A stretch of 64,000 nucleotides of DNA from Spectribacter hydrogenoxidans (GTDB lineage Bacteria; Pseudomonadota; Gammaproteobacteria; Nevskiales; Salinisphaeraceae): contig NZ_JAVRIB010000006.1 in assembly GCF_031846275.1 (NCBI RefSeq), positions 62,001 through 126,000 of the forward strand, in the 5' to 3' direction. This document shows positions 16,842 through 26,020 of the stretch, piece by piece; positions within the stretch are counted from its first letter, which is position 1; each line of letters starts with the position of its first letter. The position numbers were made by a program, and so were the translations under genes. Below the pieces are notes generated by a model. It saw only the letters and a program-made list of their open reading frames with translations. It made no database searches and had not been told where the DNA came from.

Positions 16842-18140
16842 ATGAGCGATCCCCTTCAGCAGCCGCTGGACCTGCCTTGCGGCGCCACTCTGCCCAACCG
16901 CATATGCAAGGCGGCTATGACCGAAGGCCTGGCTGACAACCGGCTGCGCGCGACCGAACGCCATGAACGGCTCTACCGGCTCTGGTCGGAGGGTGGGGCC
17001 GGTGTGCTGATCACCGGTAATGTGCAGGTGGATCGCCACTGTCTGGAACGCGCCGGCAACGTTGCCATTGATTCGGATGAGAGCCGCGAGGACCTGGCCC
17101 GGTGGGCCAAGGCCGGTACCGGCAACGGCAACCACCTGTGGATGCAGATTTCCCACGCCGGCCGGCAGACGCCGATGTACATCAACCGCCATCCCAAGGC
17201 GCCGTCGGACGTGCAACTCAAGCTGCTGGGCAGCTACGGCAAGCCCGAGCCGCTGACCGACGCGGAAATCCGCGAACTGATCGAGCGTTTCGCCGTCGCC
17301 GCGCGCACCGCCAAGGAAGCCGGTTTCACCGGCGTGCAGGTCCACGGGGCCCACGGCTACCTGATCAGCGAGTTTCTTTCACCGCTGGTCAACCAGCGCA
17401 CCGACGACTGGGGCGGCTCGCTGGAAAACCGCGCCCGCTTCCTGCTGGAGACGGTGGCTGCCACCCGCGCGGCGGTGGGATCCGAGTTTCCTATTTCAGT
17501 AAAGCTCAACTCTGCCGACTTCCAGAAGGGCGGCTACACCTTCGAGGAATGTCTCAAGGTGGTGAAGTGGCTCAACGACGCCGGCATCGATCTGCTGGAA
17601 GTCTCCGGCGGCAGCTACGAGCAGCCAGGCATGGTGGGCTATCAGGGCGACGAGGACACTGCCGACCCGGACGCCAAGGCCAGCACCCGCGAGCGCGAAG
17701 CCTACTTCATGGAATATGCGAAGAAGGTGCGCGAGGTGGCCACCATGCCGATCATGGTGACCGGGGGCTTTCGCTCACGCCAAGTGATGGAAGCCGCGCT
17801 GGCCTCGGGTGACGCCGACGTCCTCGGCATCGGCCGGCCGCTGGTGACCGACCCGCACTTCGTCAAGCGTCTGTTCGAAGGCACGGTTGACGAGGCCGAA
17901 AAGCAGGAGCTCAAGCTCAACATCGGCGGCGGTTTCCTGGGCCCGGCCAGCCGCAGCGTGACGCTGAAGTTCATGAACGTCTTCGGCCAGATGGGCTGGT
18001 TCTACATGCAACTGCTGCGCATCGGCAACGGGCGCGAGGCGGATTACCGCATGGGCGCGCTGCGCGGCCTGTTCGGCCATCTCTTCAACGAATACAAGAC
18101 CGCGTTCCGCATCCGCGGCTTTCTCAAGGAAAAGGCCTGA
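16842..18140 (+). CDS. NADH:flavin oxidoreductase, old yellow enzyme family
   Basis: A 432-aa FMN enzyme of the OYE/2,4-dienoyl-CoA reductase-like TIM-barrel family. Typical segments are LPNRICKAAMTEGLAD at the start, MQISHAGRQTP, the VHGAHGYLISEFLSP active-site stretch, TDDWGGSLENRARF and IMVTGGFRSRQVM near the FMN phosphate site. It lacks the C-terminal FeS/FAD half of dienoyl-CoA reductases. The substrate, probably an activated alkene, is not assignable. ATG at 16842 follows GAGGA. A hairpin follows the gene. Confidence 0.9.
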   Translation: MSDPLQQPLDLPCGATLPNRICKAAMTEGLADNRLRATERHERLYRLWSEGGAGVLITGNVQVDRHCLERAGNVAIDSDESREDLARWAKAGTGNGNHLWMQISHAGRQTPMYINRHPKAPSDVQLKLLGSYGKPEPLTDAEIRELIERFAVAARTAKEAGFTGVQVHGAHGYLISEFLSPLVNQRTDDWGGSLENRARFLLETVAATRAAVGSEFPISVKLNSADFQKGGYTFEECLKVVKWLNDAGIDLLEVSGGSYEQPGMVGYQGDEDTADPDAKASTREREAYFMEYAKKVREVATMPIMVTGGFRSRQVMEAALASGDADVLGIGRPLVTDPHFVKRLFEGTVDEAEKQELKLNIGGGFLGPASRSVTLKFMNVFGQMGWFYMQLLRIGNGREADYRMGALRGLFGHLFNEYKTAFRIRGFLKEKA

Positions 18141-18143
18141 CAT

Positions 18144-18160
18144 CACCCGGCGGCCGGGTG
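18144..18160. terminator. Hairpin between convergent genes
   Basis: CACCCGG (18144-18150) pairs with CCGGGTG (18154-18160) around a 3-nt loop, just after the oxidoreductase stop and before the end of the opposing membrane-protein gene. There is no T-tract, so the terminator role is tentative. Confidence 0.35.
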
Positions 18161-18177
18161 GGCGTCGGCCCGCCCGG

Positions 18178-18510
18178 TCAGCCGGGGTAGAGCACGGCCC
18201 AGGCCAGCACCAGCACGCCCAGGCCGTTGAGCGCGCCGTGGCCGGCGATCATGAAGCCGGGCGGTTTGCGGTCACGAAACACCGCGCCGAACAGCACCGC
18301 GCCGCCGGCAAAGCCCGCCGCAATCAGGCCGAAGGCGGCCCAGACCAGGCTGCGGCCGTCGCCCAGGGCGGCGATCAGCAGCAGCGCGAGGCCGACCCCG
18401 GCGAAGGCGCCGTGACCCAGACGCATGAACCCGGGCACCTGTTTGGACAGTCCCAGAAACAACCCGCCGGCGGCGGCGCCGGCCAGCACGATGAGTGAAA
18501 TCGTTAGCAT
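18178..18510 (-). CDS. Small integral membrane protein (110 aa)
   Basis: Unrecognised four-helix membrane protein: ISLIVLAGAAAGGLFLGL, GVGLALLLIAAL, a third Gly/Ala-rich helix, and GLGVLVLAWAVLYPG. The loops hold two similar phrases, MRLGHGAFAGVG and MIAGHGALNGLG, which hint at an internal duplication of a two-helix unit with a conserved GHGA. ATG at 18510. It lies 51 bases beyond the stop of the BON lipoprotein gene on the same strand. Confidence 0.75.
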   Translation of the reverse strand: MLTISLIVLAGAAAGGLFLGLSKQVPGFMRLGHGAFAGVGLALLLIAALGDGRSLVWAAFGLIAAGFAGGAVLFGAVFRDRKPPGFMIAGHGALNGLGVLVLAWAVLYPG

Positions 18511-18561
18511 GGTTATCCCCTCCCCGAGATGACCCCGGCCGCGACCGGCCGGGTGACCGGT

Positions 18562-19080
18562 TCAGGGTGCGCCCGCCGGGGCGGCCTTGTCGACCACCAG
18601 TTGATCCCGCACGTCCGCCACGCCGGGAAAGTCCGCGGCCGTGGCCACCGCCGCCTCGCCGGTGGCAGCGTCCGGTACCGAGCCGTTCAGGGTGACCACG
18701 CCGTCGCCAACCCCAACCGCGATGGCGGCCCCGTCGAACCGGTCGGCATCGAGCAGTGCGCGCTGTATCGCGCGGAACAGCACGTCGTCGTCGACCGAAT
18801 CCTGCACCGCGGCCTCGGCTTCCTGCACCCGCGCTTCCGCCGACTCGAGTTTGTCACGGGCGGCCTCCAGCTCGCTTTCGGCCCGGGCCAGGGCGCGCCG
18901 GCGCTCGGTGACGGTTTCCGCGGCGCCCTGGCGGGCGTCGCGGGCCTCGGTCAGCGCCTCGGTGGCGCGCTGGTAACGCTGTTGCGGCGTTTCACTGCAG
19001 CCGTTCAGGCACAACACCACGGCTGTGGCGAGGGCGATGGCCGGCAGGCTGCGGTAGCGCATTGGATGAGTCGATTTCAT
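18562..19080 (-). CDS. BON-domain lipoprotein with coiled coil
   Basis: A 172-aa predicted lipoprotein. The signal sequence ends at VVLCLNGCSETPQ. A coiled coil of about 80 residues rich in Ala, Glu and Arg (ALARAESELEAARDKLESAE) follows. A C-terminal BON domain (VGDGVVTLNGSVPDAATG, FPGVADVRDQLVV) is typical of OsmY-like proteins that associate with phospholipid. The likely location is the periplasmic face of a membrane, in envelope maintenance. ATG at 19080 is preferred; a longer open frame to 19641 merely overlaps dusB. Confidence 0.85.
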   Translation of the reverse strand: MKSTHPMRYRSLPAIALATAVVLCLNGCSETPQQRYQRATEALTEARDARQGAAETVTERRRALARAESELEAARDKLESAEARVQEAEAAVQDSVDDDVLFRAIQRALLDADRFDGAAIAVGVGDGVVTLNGSVPDAATGEAAVATAADFPGVADVRDQLVVDKAAPAGAP

Positions 19081-19134
19081 GGCGAGAAAGCTTACACGAT
19101 GCTGCCGATCTGCCGGTCGCAGTAGAATCCGCTC

Positions 19135-20124
19135 ATGCAGATCGGTCCCTATGCCATTGCCAACCGTCTTGCGGCCGCTCCGATGGCAGGCGTCACCGAT
19201 CGGCCGTTCCGTCAGCTCTGTCGCAGTCTCGGCGCGGGCATGACGGTATCGGAGATGGTGGCAGCCAATCCGCGTACCCGGGACACGGCAAAGTCGCGCC
19301 AGCGTCTGGACCACGCCGGCGAACCGGCGCCGCGCATCGTGCAGATTGCCGGCAGCGATCCGGACCAGATGGCCGATGCCGCGCGCTACAACGTGGATAT
19401 GGGCGCCGATATCATCGACATCAACATGGGCTGCCCGGCCAAGAAGGTCTGCCGCAGGGCCGCCGGATCGGCGCTGCTGGCCAACGAGTCGCTGGTGGGC
19501 CGGATTCTTGCCGCCACGGTGACGGCGGTGTCGGTGCCGGTGACCCTTAAGATACGCACCGGCGTCAGCGCCCGAGCGCGCAACGGTGTCGAGATCGCCC
19601 GCATCGCGCAGGACAGCGGAATCGTCGCGCTGGCCGTGCATGGCCGCACCCGGGATCAGTTCTACAATGGACGGGCCGAGTACGACACCATCCGCGCGAT
19701 CAAGTCGGCGGTGTGGCTGCCGGTGTGGGCCAACGGCGATGTCGACTCGCCGGAAGCTGCGGCCCGGGTACTGGCGTTGACCGGCGCGGACGGGGTAATG
19801 ATCGGACGGGCCGCCTGCCGCCGGCCTTGGCTATTCGGTGACATCGCCCATTTTCTAGCCACCGGCAGTCACCGCCCCGCGCCCACTCCGGTCGAGTGTC
19901 AGGGCTGGCTGGAATGGCTGGTCGAGCAGCTGCATGATTTCTACGGCGAATACCGCGGTCTGCGGATTGCCCGCAAGCACATCGCCTGGCACTGGGAGGC
20001 CTGTCCGCCGCCGGGGCCGCTGTACCGTGACCTGATGCAGGCCGAATCCGCGGCGCGGCAGTTGCGTCTGCTGCGGGTGTGCGGGTCGCTTCGGGTCGAC
20101 AGCGATCTCGCGAGAATCGCTTAA
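19135..20124 (+). CDS. dusB: tRNA-dihydrouridine synthase B
   Basis: FMN enzyme that reduces uridine in the tRNA D-loop with NADPH. The 329-aa protein carries IGPYAIANRLAAAPMAGVTD at the start, TVSEMV, VQIAGSDPDQMADAARYN, the catalytic-Cys motif NMGCPAKKV, RTGVSARARN and VHGRTRDQFYNG. This sequence pattern is DusB rather than DusA or DusC. In E. coli dusB is followed by fis; here the next gene is the convergent DUF1631, with a 4-base overlap of the ends. Confidence 0.94.
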   Translation: MQIGPYAIANRLAAAPMAGVTDRPFRQLCRSLGAGMTVSEMVAANPRTRDTAKSRQRLDHAGEPAPRIVQIAGSDPDQMADAARYNVDMGADIIDINMGCPAKKVCRRAAGSALLANESLVGRILAATVTAVSVPVTLKIRTGVSARARNGVEIARIAQDSGIVALAVHGRTRDQFYNGRAEYDTIRAIKSAVWLPVWANGDVDSPEAAARVLALTGADGVMIGRAACRRPWLFGDIAHFLATGSHRPAPTPVECQGWLEWLVEQLHDFYGEYRGLRIARKHIAWHWEACPPPGPLYRDLMQAESAARQLRLLRVCGSLRVDSDLARIA

Positions 20125-22130
20125 GGACCCTCTGATTCATTCCGCGCGGCCGGCGCCGAAGGCTGCAATCCCAGCAGTTCGGTGATGCGTGCTTCCATAT
20201 TGCCGGCATCGGCAATGGCGCGTGCCCGCCCGGTCTTGAGGTCAGCGGCTAGGTCGGCCAGAGGATACGATTGCACGAAATCGCCGCGCCGGTTGGTGAA
20301 GTGGGCGAGCTGCGTGACGCGGTCCAGGGCGGCGAACTTCATCCAGCGTCCGGCCCCGGATGGGCCGGTTTCGAAGCGGAACCAGGTACCGTGCCGACAC
20401 AGCCGTTCCACTGCGTCGAACAGGGCCTCGGGGGGGCTTGCGGCAACCGGCTTGGCGTCGGGGGCGGCCATGGCCGTTGCCACGATCCGCTCGAAGTGCT
20501 GGTCCGCGCCGGCATGGGCACCGCTGTCGTCGAAGACCGTATTGTGGGGTTCCCAGCTGTTCATGGGCCGGCCGGCCGGGGCAGGGGGTGCCTGATTGGC
20601 CTGTTCGAAGGCCTGCTCCAATCCGTCCAGCAGATTGATGAGCCGGGCCGGACTGAACCGGATGCGCCGCAGGGCGCCGTGCAGGTCGGACAGCAGTTGC
20701 TGCTGGTCCGGTCGGCGGTGGTCGGCCCGTTCGGGTGAATCCGCCGGCTGCAGCAGGTCGAGCAGCTGGTCCAGCTGCGCCGCGGCCCGGCGCCAGGCCG
20801 GGCCGCCGAGACCTTCCTGCAGCCAGGCCACCGCCATGCGTGGTCCCCAGGCGCCGAGCAGGAAACGCTGGGCCGGTGCCGGCGGCACCCGATCGAGGGT
20901 CTGCTGCCGGAATTCGAGCCGGATCAGCCGGTGGGCCGGTGGCAGACGCTCGCGCCAGTCAGTGGGTTGATGCGCGGTTACGGCCGCTGCAACCTCGTCC
21001 ACCAGCGGTTCCAGCCGGTCGGGATCATCGGCGAAACTGTCAATCAGGCGTTCAAGCGGATCCCGCCAATGGTCGGTGCCGCCGATCGGGTCCGCGATTG
21101 TCTGCAGCAAGCGGCGCGCGGCGTGGTCGCCCACCCGGATACCGGCCGGGTCGAGCAGGGCGGTCTGCAGCAGCAGCGGCCGCAGGCGGGCGATAAACGG
21201 GCGGATCGCTGCGTCGATCGGACTGTCGTCCAGTGCATCCCGCCAGATCGCATCGGCTAGGCGCAGGTGTTGCCGCAGATCCGGCTGCAGCCCGCGGGGC
21301 GCAGCGTCGGTCTGGTCACGGCGCAGCCTGGCCAGCAGATAGTCGACAATGGGGATGTCCGGCTCAACGGGTGAACTCGTCATGGCTTCCAGAACGGCCA
21401 TAACCTCGCCGGCACCGAAATGCTGTTCCGGTGACACCGCGTTGCGCGTCTGATCACGCCGGGCCCGCCGGCTGTTGGTAGGAGCGGTCAGTGTGGATCG
21501 GTGTTCGTCATGCCCGGTCCGACGCGGGGTGGCCGGCACCTGGTGGCGCTCAAGGACGGCGAGCAGCCGTTCGTAGCAAGTCGCCAGACAGGCCTGCAAC
21601 GTGTGCTCGAACAGGTCGTCGAGCAGGGCCTGCGCGGGTTCGTCGAGCCCGGCCGTGTCCACCGCCTGGGCGAAAGCCTGGCAGAGCGCCAGCGGGCTGG
21701 CCCCGTGTTCAGCGACGCCGGTCTGTCGGGCCGCCAGCCAGGCCAGCCGGGCTTCCAGCGCCTGGACCGCCTCACGATGCGCGGCTTCCGCGCGCGTGGC
21801 CATGCCGGACACGGCGATCAGCGACTCAAACGCCGGTGCTGCAGGCAGGTTCGGAATGTCCGGCGGCGGTCCGTAACGTAGCCGGTCGGTGATCTCTTCG
21901 ATGAACGCGCGGGTCACCGTGGCCTGCGCTCGTCGCAGTGCCCGCAAGCGGGCCGCCGGCGGGGCCGGGCTGCCTCGTGCGTCCGCGAGGTCGAAGACGG
22001 TTTCCTCCGCGTGGACGAACAGGTTGTCGACGAGTCCGGAGAACTCGTCCAGCGCGGCGTCGCGAAAGGCGGCGGCCGCGGCGCGACCAGTGGTGCGATG
22101 GGCAGCGTCGGGGGTAGGGTCGTGTGTCAT
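20121..22130 (-). CDS. DUF1631 family protein (669 aa)
   Basis: Large cytosolic protein. The N-terminal segment LDEFSGLVDNLFVHAEETVFDLAD, the central region with LRRDQTDAAPRG, and a C-terminal part with MKFAALDRVTQLAHFTNRRGDF fit the proteobacterial DUF1631 family, sometimes named thymidine phosphorylase-like without evidence. The C-terminal region resembles PilZ-like beta segments (WMKFAA, FTNRRGDFV), but this is a weak impression. It is Asp/Arg-rich with no membrane segments. Function unknown. Confidence 0.8.
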   Translation of the reverse strand: MTHDPTPDAAHRTTGRAAAAAFRDAALDEFSGLVDNLFVHAEETVFDLADARGSPAPPAARLRALRRAQATVTRAFIEEITDRLRYGPPPDIPNLPAAPAFESLIAVSGMATRAEAAHREAVQALEARLAWLAARQTGVAEHGASPLALCQAFAQAVDTAGLDEPAQALLDDLFEHTLQACLATCYERLLAVLERHQVPATPRRTGHDEHRSTLTAPTNSRRARRDQTRNAVSPEQHFGAGEVMAVLEAMTSSPVEPDIPIVDYLLARLRRDQTDAAPRGLQPDLRQHLRLADAIWRDALDDSPIDAAIRPFIARLRPLLLQTALLDPAGIRVGDHAARRLLQTIADPIGGTDHWRDPLERLIDSFADDPDRLEPLVDEVAAAVTAHQPTDWRERLPPAHRLIRLEFRQQTLDRVPPAPAQRFLLGAWGPRMAVAWLQEGLGGPAWRRAAAQLDQLLDLLQPADSPERADHRRPDQQQLLSDLHGALRRIRFSPARLINLLDGLEQAFEQANQAPPAPAGRPMNSWEPHNTVFDDSGAHAGADQHFERIVATAMAAPDAKPVAASPPEALFDAVERLCRHGTWFRFETGPSGAGRWMKFAALDRVTQLAHFTNRRGDFVQSYPLADLAADLKTGRARAIADAGNMEARITELLGLQPSAPAARNESEGP

Positions 22131-22186
22131 CGCGGAGCGGTGTCAGGCGCTGTCCGGGCCACGGCGGCCGGCTGGGGATTGTCCGC

Positions 22187-22912
22187 TCATCGGCCCAGCC
22201 GGCGTCCGCCATCCACCGGCAGGATGGCGCCGGTGATGTAGTCATTGTCCATCAGCGCGCGCACCGCCTGGTAGATCGCCTCGGGATTGCCGGCCCGGCC
22301 CAGGAGGGTGTCGGCCAGGATCCGTTGTTGGTCGTCGGGCTTGTGCCAGTTGGTGAAGCTGATCGGCCCCGGCTGGATGACGTTGACCTTGATGCCCGGA
22401 CCCAGGCGCTTGGCAAATGATAGCGCCAGGTTCTGCAGGCCCGCCTTGGTGGCGCAGTACACGTCGTGCTTTGGCGTCGGGTCGTCCGCATAGATGTCGG
22501 TGATCATCACCACATCCGAGGCCCGGTCGCCCGCGGGCGCCAGCGCCGGGGTCAGCAGGGTGGTCAACAGATAGGGGGCGAGCATGTGGATGGCCCAGTA
22601 GTCGGCGAAGTCGGCGGCTGCAGACCTGGTGTCGTTCGGGGTGGGTTCGAAGCGCGAGGCGTTGTGGATCAGGCCGGACAGGCGCGGGGAATGAGCCATC
22701 ACCGCGTCCGCCACCGTGCGGATACTGGCCTCGTCGTCGAGCGATCCCCGGATGACAACGGCGCCGGCAGTTGACAGGGCATCCACCTCGTCGGTAGGCG
22801 TGCGGTAATGGGCAATAACCGGCACGCCGTCGGCTAGCAGCCGGCGGGCGATGTGGGCCCCGACATTGCGGCCCGCACCGGTGATGAAAACGGGAAGTCG
22901 ATCGCTGGACAC
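22187..22912 (-). CDS. folM: FolM-like dihydromonapterin/dihydrofolate reductase (SDR)
   Basis: NADPH-dependent short-chain dehydrogenase of the pteridine reductase branch. TGAGRNVGAHIARRLL is the cofactor loop, IHNASRFEPTP stands at the NAG-type position, DVYCATKAGLQNLALSFAK holds the catalytic Tyr-X3-Lys, and ALMDNDYITGAILPVDGGR ends the fold. FolM reduces dihydromonapterin or dihydrofolate. GTG at 22912 (241 aa) has GAGG upstream and matches the family start; the frame is open to 22969. It is divergent from uppP, and the FolB-FolK fusion is elsewhere in the window. Confidence 0.84.
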   Translation of the reverse strand: MSSDRLPVFITGAGRNVGAHIARRLLADGVPVIAHYRTPTDEVDALSTAGAVVIRGSLDDEASIRTVADAVMAHSPRLSGLIHNASRFEPTPNDTRSAAADFADYWAIHMLAPYLLTTLLTPALAPAGDRASDVVMITDIYADDPTPKHDVYCATKAGLQNLALSFAKRLGPGIKVNVIQPGPISFTNWHKPDDQQRILADTLLGRAGNPEAIYQAVRALMDNDYITGAILPVDGGRRLGR

Positions 22913-23032
22913 GGACAGGACATCCTCGGCTGGGTATGATGCGGGCCACGACCCGGCACGTCGGGTCACAGTGTAGCGAAACCGCCCATCGGCGCCGCCC
23001 CACCCCGCGAAATCGATGCCTCAAGGGACGCA

Positions 23033-23839
23033 ATGGACCTGCTGCAGCTTCTGGTACTTGCCCTGATTCAGGGTGTGACCGAATTCCTGCCGATCTCCTC
23101 CTCGGCCCACCTGATTCTGGTGCCGGTGGTCACCGGCTGGCCCGATCAGGGGCTGGCGTTCGATCTGGCGGTGCATCTGGGCACGCTGGTTGCGGTTCTG
23201 GGCTACTTCCGGGAGGACGTGGCGCGGATGCTGCTCGCCTGGACCGGGAGCCTGGCCGGACGCAGCCTTGATCCCGATGCCCGCTTGGCCTGGGGCGTCA
23301 TTCTGGCGACTATTCCCGCGGTGGCAGCCGGGACCTGGCTGGGCATCAGCGGCGAGTCGGTCATGCGCCAGCCCTGGATCGTGGCGCTGGCCAGTATCGT
23401 GTTCGGCGTCCTGCTGGGCTGGGTGGACTGGCGGGCACGCAGCGGCCGCGCGGTGGTTGACTTGGGGCTGCGAGGGTTTCTGGGGATCGGTCTGGCTCAG
23501 GCCCTGGCGCTGATTCCGGGCGCGTCGCGCTCCGGGATGACCATCATGGCCGGTCGCGCCCTGGGGCTGTCGCGTCAGGATGCGGCGCGGGTGTCGTTCT
23601 TCCTGGCCATGCCGATTACCGTGGCAGCGATTGCCTACGAAGCCGTGCAGCTGATCGCCGAACCGGTGGCCGCGCCCTGGGCCATGCTCAGCCTGGCGGC
23701 GCTACTGGCAGCGGTCGCTGCCTGGATCACCATTCACCTGTTTCTGGCGTTGCTACAGCGCATGGGGATGATGCCGTTCGTGATCTACCGCATCGTGCTG
23801 GGGGTGGTGTTGCTGGCGGTATTCGGCTTCGAGGGGTGA
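23033..23839 (+). CDS. uppP: Undecaprenyl-diphosphatase UppP/BacA
   Basis: Polytopic inner-membrane enzyme that dephosphorylates undecaprenyl pyrophosphate so the lipid carrier can be reused in peptidoglycan and polysaccharide synthesis. It also underlies bacitracin tolerance. It is 268 aa with many hydrophobic helices. Catalytic motifs are EFLPISSSAHL near the N-terminus and PGASRSGMT in the second half. ATG at 23033. It converges on cca with a 19-base gap. Confidence 0.96.
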   Translation: MDLLQLLVLALIQGVTEFLPISSSAHLILVPVVTGWPDQGLAFDLAVHLGTLVAVLGYFREDVARMLLAWTGSLAGRSLDPDARLAWGVILATIPAVAAGTWLGISGESVMRQPWIVALASIVFGVLLGWVDWRARSGRAVVDLGLRGFLGIGLAQALALIPGASRSGMTIMAGRALGLSRQDAARVSFFLAMPITVAAIAYEAVQLIAEPVAAPWAMLSLAALLAAVAAWITIHLFLALLQRMGMMPFVIYRIVLGVVLLAVFGFEG

Positions 23840-23858
23840 AAGCCCTGTCGATTGCGGA

Positions 23859-25070
23859 TTAGACGATGTCAATTGCCTCGATGCGGGCCCGGCGCAACGC
23901 GGCGCCGATGGCCGGCCCTTTCAGTCCTTCGGCCGCGAACCGGCCGGCGTCCACGGTCGCGGCGGCGGTCAGAGCCTGCCGCACGCGGGCCGGCGGGGCG
24001 TAGTGGCGATCCTCCAGCCCCGTGCGCCCGCGGGCGTCAGCCTCGCAGGCCAGCAGGAGATCGTCCAGCCTTTCGGGGCGGCGAAAGGCGTCAGCCGCCT
24101 GCAGCAGATCCAGCAGTTTGGCCGGCCGCAGTTGGTCCGCGCGGTGGACATGCAGGTGCCAGCGGGTTACCAGCAGCGCCAGCTCCCGCCAGGCCCGGGG
24201 TACGCCCAGCCGTTCGCAGGCGGCGCAAACGGGTTCGACGCCGGCCGCCTCGTGGCCTGGGTGCGAGGGCAGCTTGTCCACCGGCGTCAGGGCCTTGCCG
24301 AAATCGTGGCAGAGCACCGCGAAGCGAACCGCGGGTGACGCGTCCAGCCTCACCGCCTGCGCCAGGGCCATCAGGGTGTGCTCGCCGGTGTCGATTTCGG
24401 GGTGGTGGCGGGGCGGCTGGGGCACGCCGAACAGGGCGTCGAGTTCCGGCAGTAATCGGGCCAGGGCGCCGGTGTCGCGCAGCAGACGGAAGAAATGCTG
24501 CGGCTCGTCGAGCGCCAGGCTGCGTTGCATTTCGGCCCAGACCCGCTCGGGAACCAGATGGTCCACTTCGCCGTTGTCCACCATCCGGCGCAGCAATTGC
24601 AGGGTTTCCGGGGCCACACGGAAACCCAGCGGACGAAAGCGGGCGTAGAACCGGGCCACCCGCAGCAGCCGCACGGGGTCTTCGACGAATGCCGGCGACA
24701 CGTGGCGCAGCACCCGGTTTGCCAGATCGGTACGGCCGTCATGCGGGTCGATCAGCCGGCCCCCTTCGTCCTCGGCCATGGCGTTGACGGTGAGATCGCG
24801 GCGCTGCAGGTCTTCGCTGAGGCTGACCTCGGGCCCCGCGTGAAACACGAACCCGTGGTAACCGCGGCCGGCCTTGCGCTCGGTACGCGCCAGTGCGTAT
24901 TCCTCGCCGGTATCCGGATGCAGGAATACCGGAAAATCCCGTCCTACCGGGCGGAAGCCGGCGGCGGTCATCCGGTCCGGGGTGGCGCCCACCACAACCC
25001 AGTCGCGTTCGGTGATGTCGAGGCCCAGCAGGCGGTCGCGCACCGCCCCGCCTACCAGGTAGGTCTGCAT
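23859..25070 (-). CDS. cca: CCA-adding tRNA nucleotidyltransferase with HD domain
   Basis: Class II enzyme that builds or repairs the 3' CCA end of tRNAs without a template, using CTP and ATP. It is 403 aa, close to the E. coli length. Visible are the start MQTYLVGGAVRDRLLGLDI, the catalytic carboxylates in TERDWVVVGATP, the ribose-choosing RRDLTVNAMA, RLLRVARFYAR, and a C-terminal HD domain with GEHTLMAL and LCHDFGK. ATG at 25070 overlaps the stop of the upstream NDUFA9-like gene. Confidence 0.96.
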   Translation of the reverse strand: MQTYLVGGAVRDRLLGLDITERDWVVVGATPDRMTAAGFRPVGRDFPVFLHPDTGEEYALARTERKAGRGYHGFVFHAGPEVSLSEDLQRRDLTVNAMAEDEGGRLIDPHDGRTDLANRVLRHVSPAFVEDPVRLLRVARFYARFRPLGFRVAPETLQLLRRMVDNGEVDHLVPERVWAEMQRSLALDEPQHFFRLLRDTGALARLLPELDALFGVPQPPRHHPEIDTGEHTLMALAQAVRLDASPAVRFAVLCHDFGKALTPVDKLPSHPGHEAAGVEPVCAACERLGVPRAWRELALLVTRWHLHVHRADQLRPAKLLDLLQAADAFRRPERLDDLLLACEADARGRTGLEDRHYAPPARVRQALTAAATVDAGRFAAEGLKGPAIGAALRRARIEAIDIV

Positions 25071-26020
25071 CAGCCCTGGTCCCGGGTGCCCAGGTAACCC
25101 CGCACCAGGCCGGGCATGGCCTGCGGCCGGATGCCGAGCTCGGCAAACCCCTCGCGATCGCCGCTGCCCGACTTGCAAACGCTGTCGATCTGCAGCGACA
25201 GGTAGTTGTCGCGGGAGAACGGCTTGCCCGGGAAGCGTTCCATGAGGGTGGCCTGCAGCTTCGCCATCCGATCGGAGAGGGGCAGGATGCGGCGCCGGTG
25301 GCCGGTGATATCGCCCACCAGCGCGACGATCTCGCGCAGGCTGTATTCCTCCGGGCCACACAGGGCCAGGCGCTGGCGGTCGACCCGGTCGTTGTCCAGG
25401 CTGCGGGCGAAGGCTTCGGCCACGTCCTCGACGTAGGCCGGGGCGAACCGGGCATCCGGACAGGCCAGCGGAAACACCCCCGGCGCCAGCCGCAGGAGGC
25501 GGGCGAAACGGCGGGTGAAGTCGTCGCCCGGGCCGAATATCACCGACGGCCGGAAGATGGTCCAGCCCACGGCTCCGCCCAGTTCCACCTGCAACGCGTT
25601 ACCGCCTTCCCCCTTGGAACGCAGATAGCGGCTGGGCGCACCCCCGGCCCGGGCGCCCAGTGCACTCATGTGTAGCACCCGGCGCACGCCGAGGCTCTTG
25701 GCCACCCGGCCCAGCACCCGCGGCAGCTCTACATGCACCGAGCGGAATTCCCGCCCGCTGTTGCCCCGCTCGTTGAGAATCCCGGCCAGGTTGATGGCGG
25801 TGTCGCAGCCGGTGAAAGCGTGCTCCAGGAAATGGGCGTCGGACGCGTTGCCCTCCAGCAGCCGCAGGTTGTCACCGTCATCCAGATCGTCGTGGCGGCG
25901 GGCGTGGCGAGTGACCACCACCAGCCGGTGGCCGTCGGCGCGCAGGCGCCGGCACAGCACCCGGCCGACGAAGCCGGTGCCGCCAATCACGCCGATGCGT
26001 CGGGGGGCGTCGGGGGTCAT
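25070..26020 (-). CDS. NDUFA9-like NAD(P)-binding SDR protein
   Basis: A 316-aa atypical short-chain dehydrogenase of the complex I NDUFA9/YbjT-like group. Rossmann loop GVIGGTGFVGRVLCRRL, then LRLLEGNASDAHFLEHAF, LGVRRVLHMSALGA and the substrate-side segment GAVGWTIFRPSVIFGPGDDF. Bacterial members are often annotated as epimerase-like or ubiquinone-linked proteins without proven activity. It overlaps slt by four bases upstream and cca by one base downstream, a gene order common in gammaproteobacteria. Confidence 0.85.
   Translation of the reverse strand: MTPDAPRRIGVIGGTGFVGRVLCRRLRADGHRLVVVTRHARRHDDLDDGDNLRLLEGNASDAHFLEHAFTGCDTAINLAGILNERGNSGREFRSVHVELPRVLGRVAKSLGVRRVLHMSALGARAGGAPSRYLRSKGEGGNALQVELGGAVGWTIFRPSVIFGPGDDFTRRFARLLRLAPGVFPLACPDARFAPAYVEDVAEAFARSLDNDRVDRQRLALCGPEEYSLREIVALVGDITGHRRRILPLSDRMAKLQATLMERFPGKPFSRDNYLSLQIDSVCKSGSGDREGFAELGIRPQAMPGLVRGYLGTRDQG

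Noticed and set aside
19080..19641. N-terminal extension of the BON protein frame for more than 180 codons
   Set aside because: It is antisense to dusB and lacks similarity. The lipoprotein signal begins right after the ATG at 19080.
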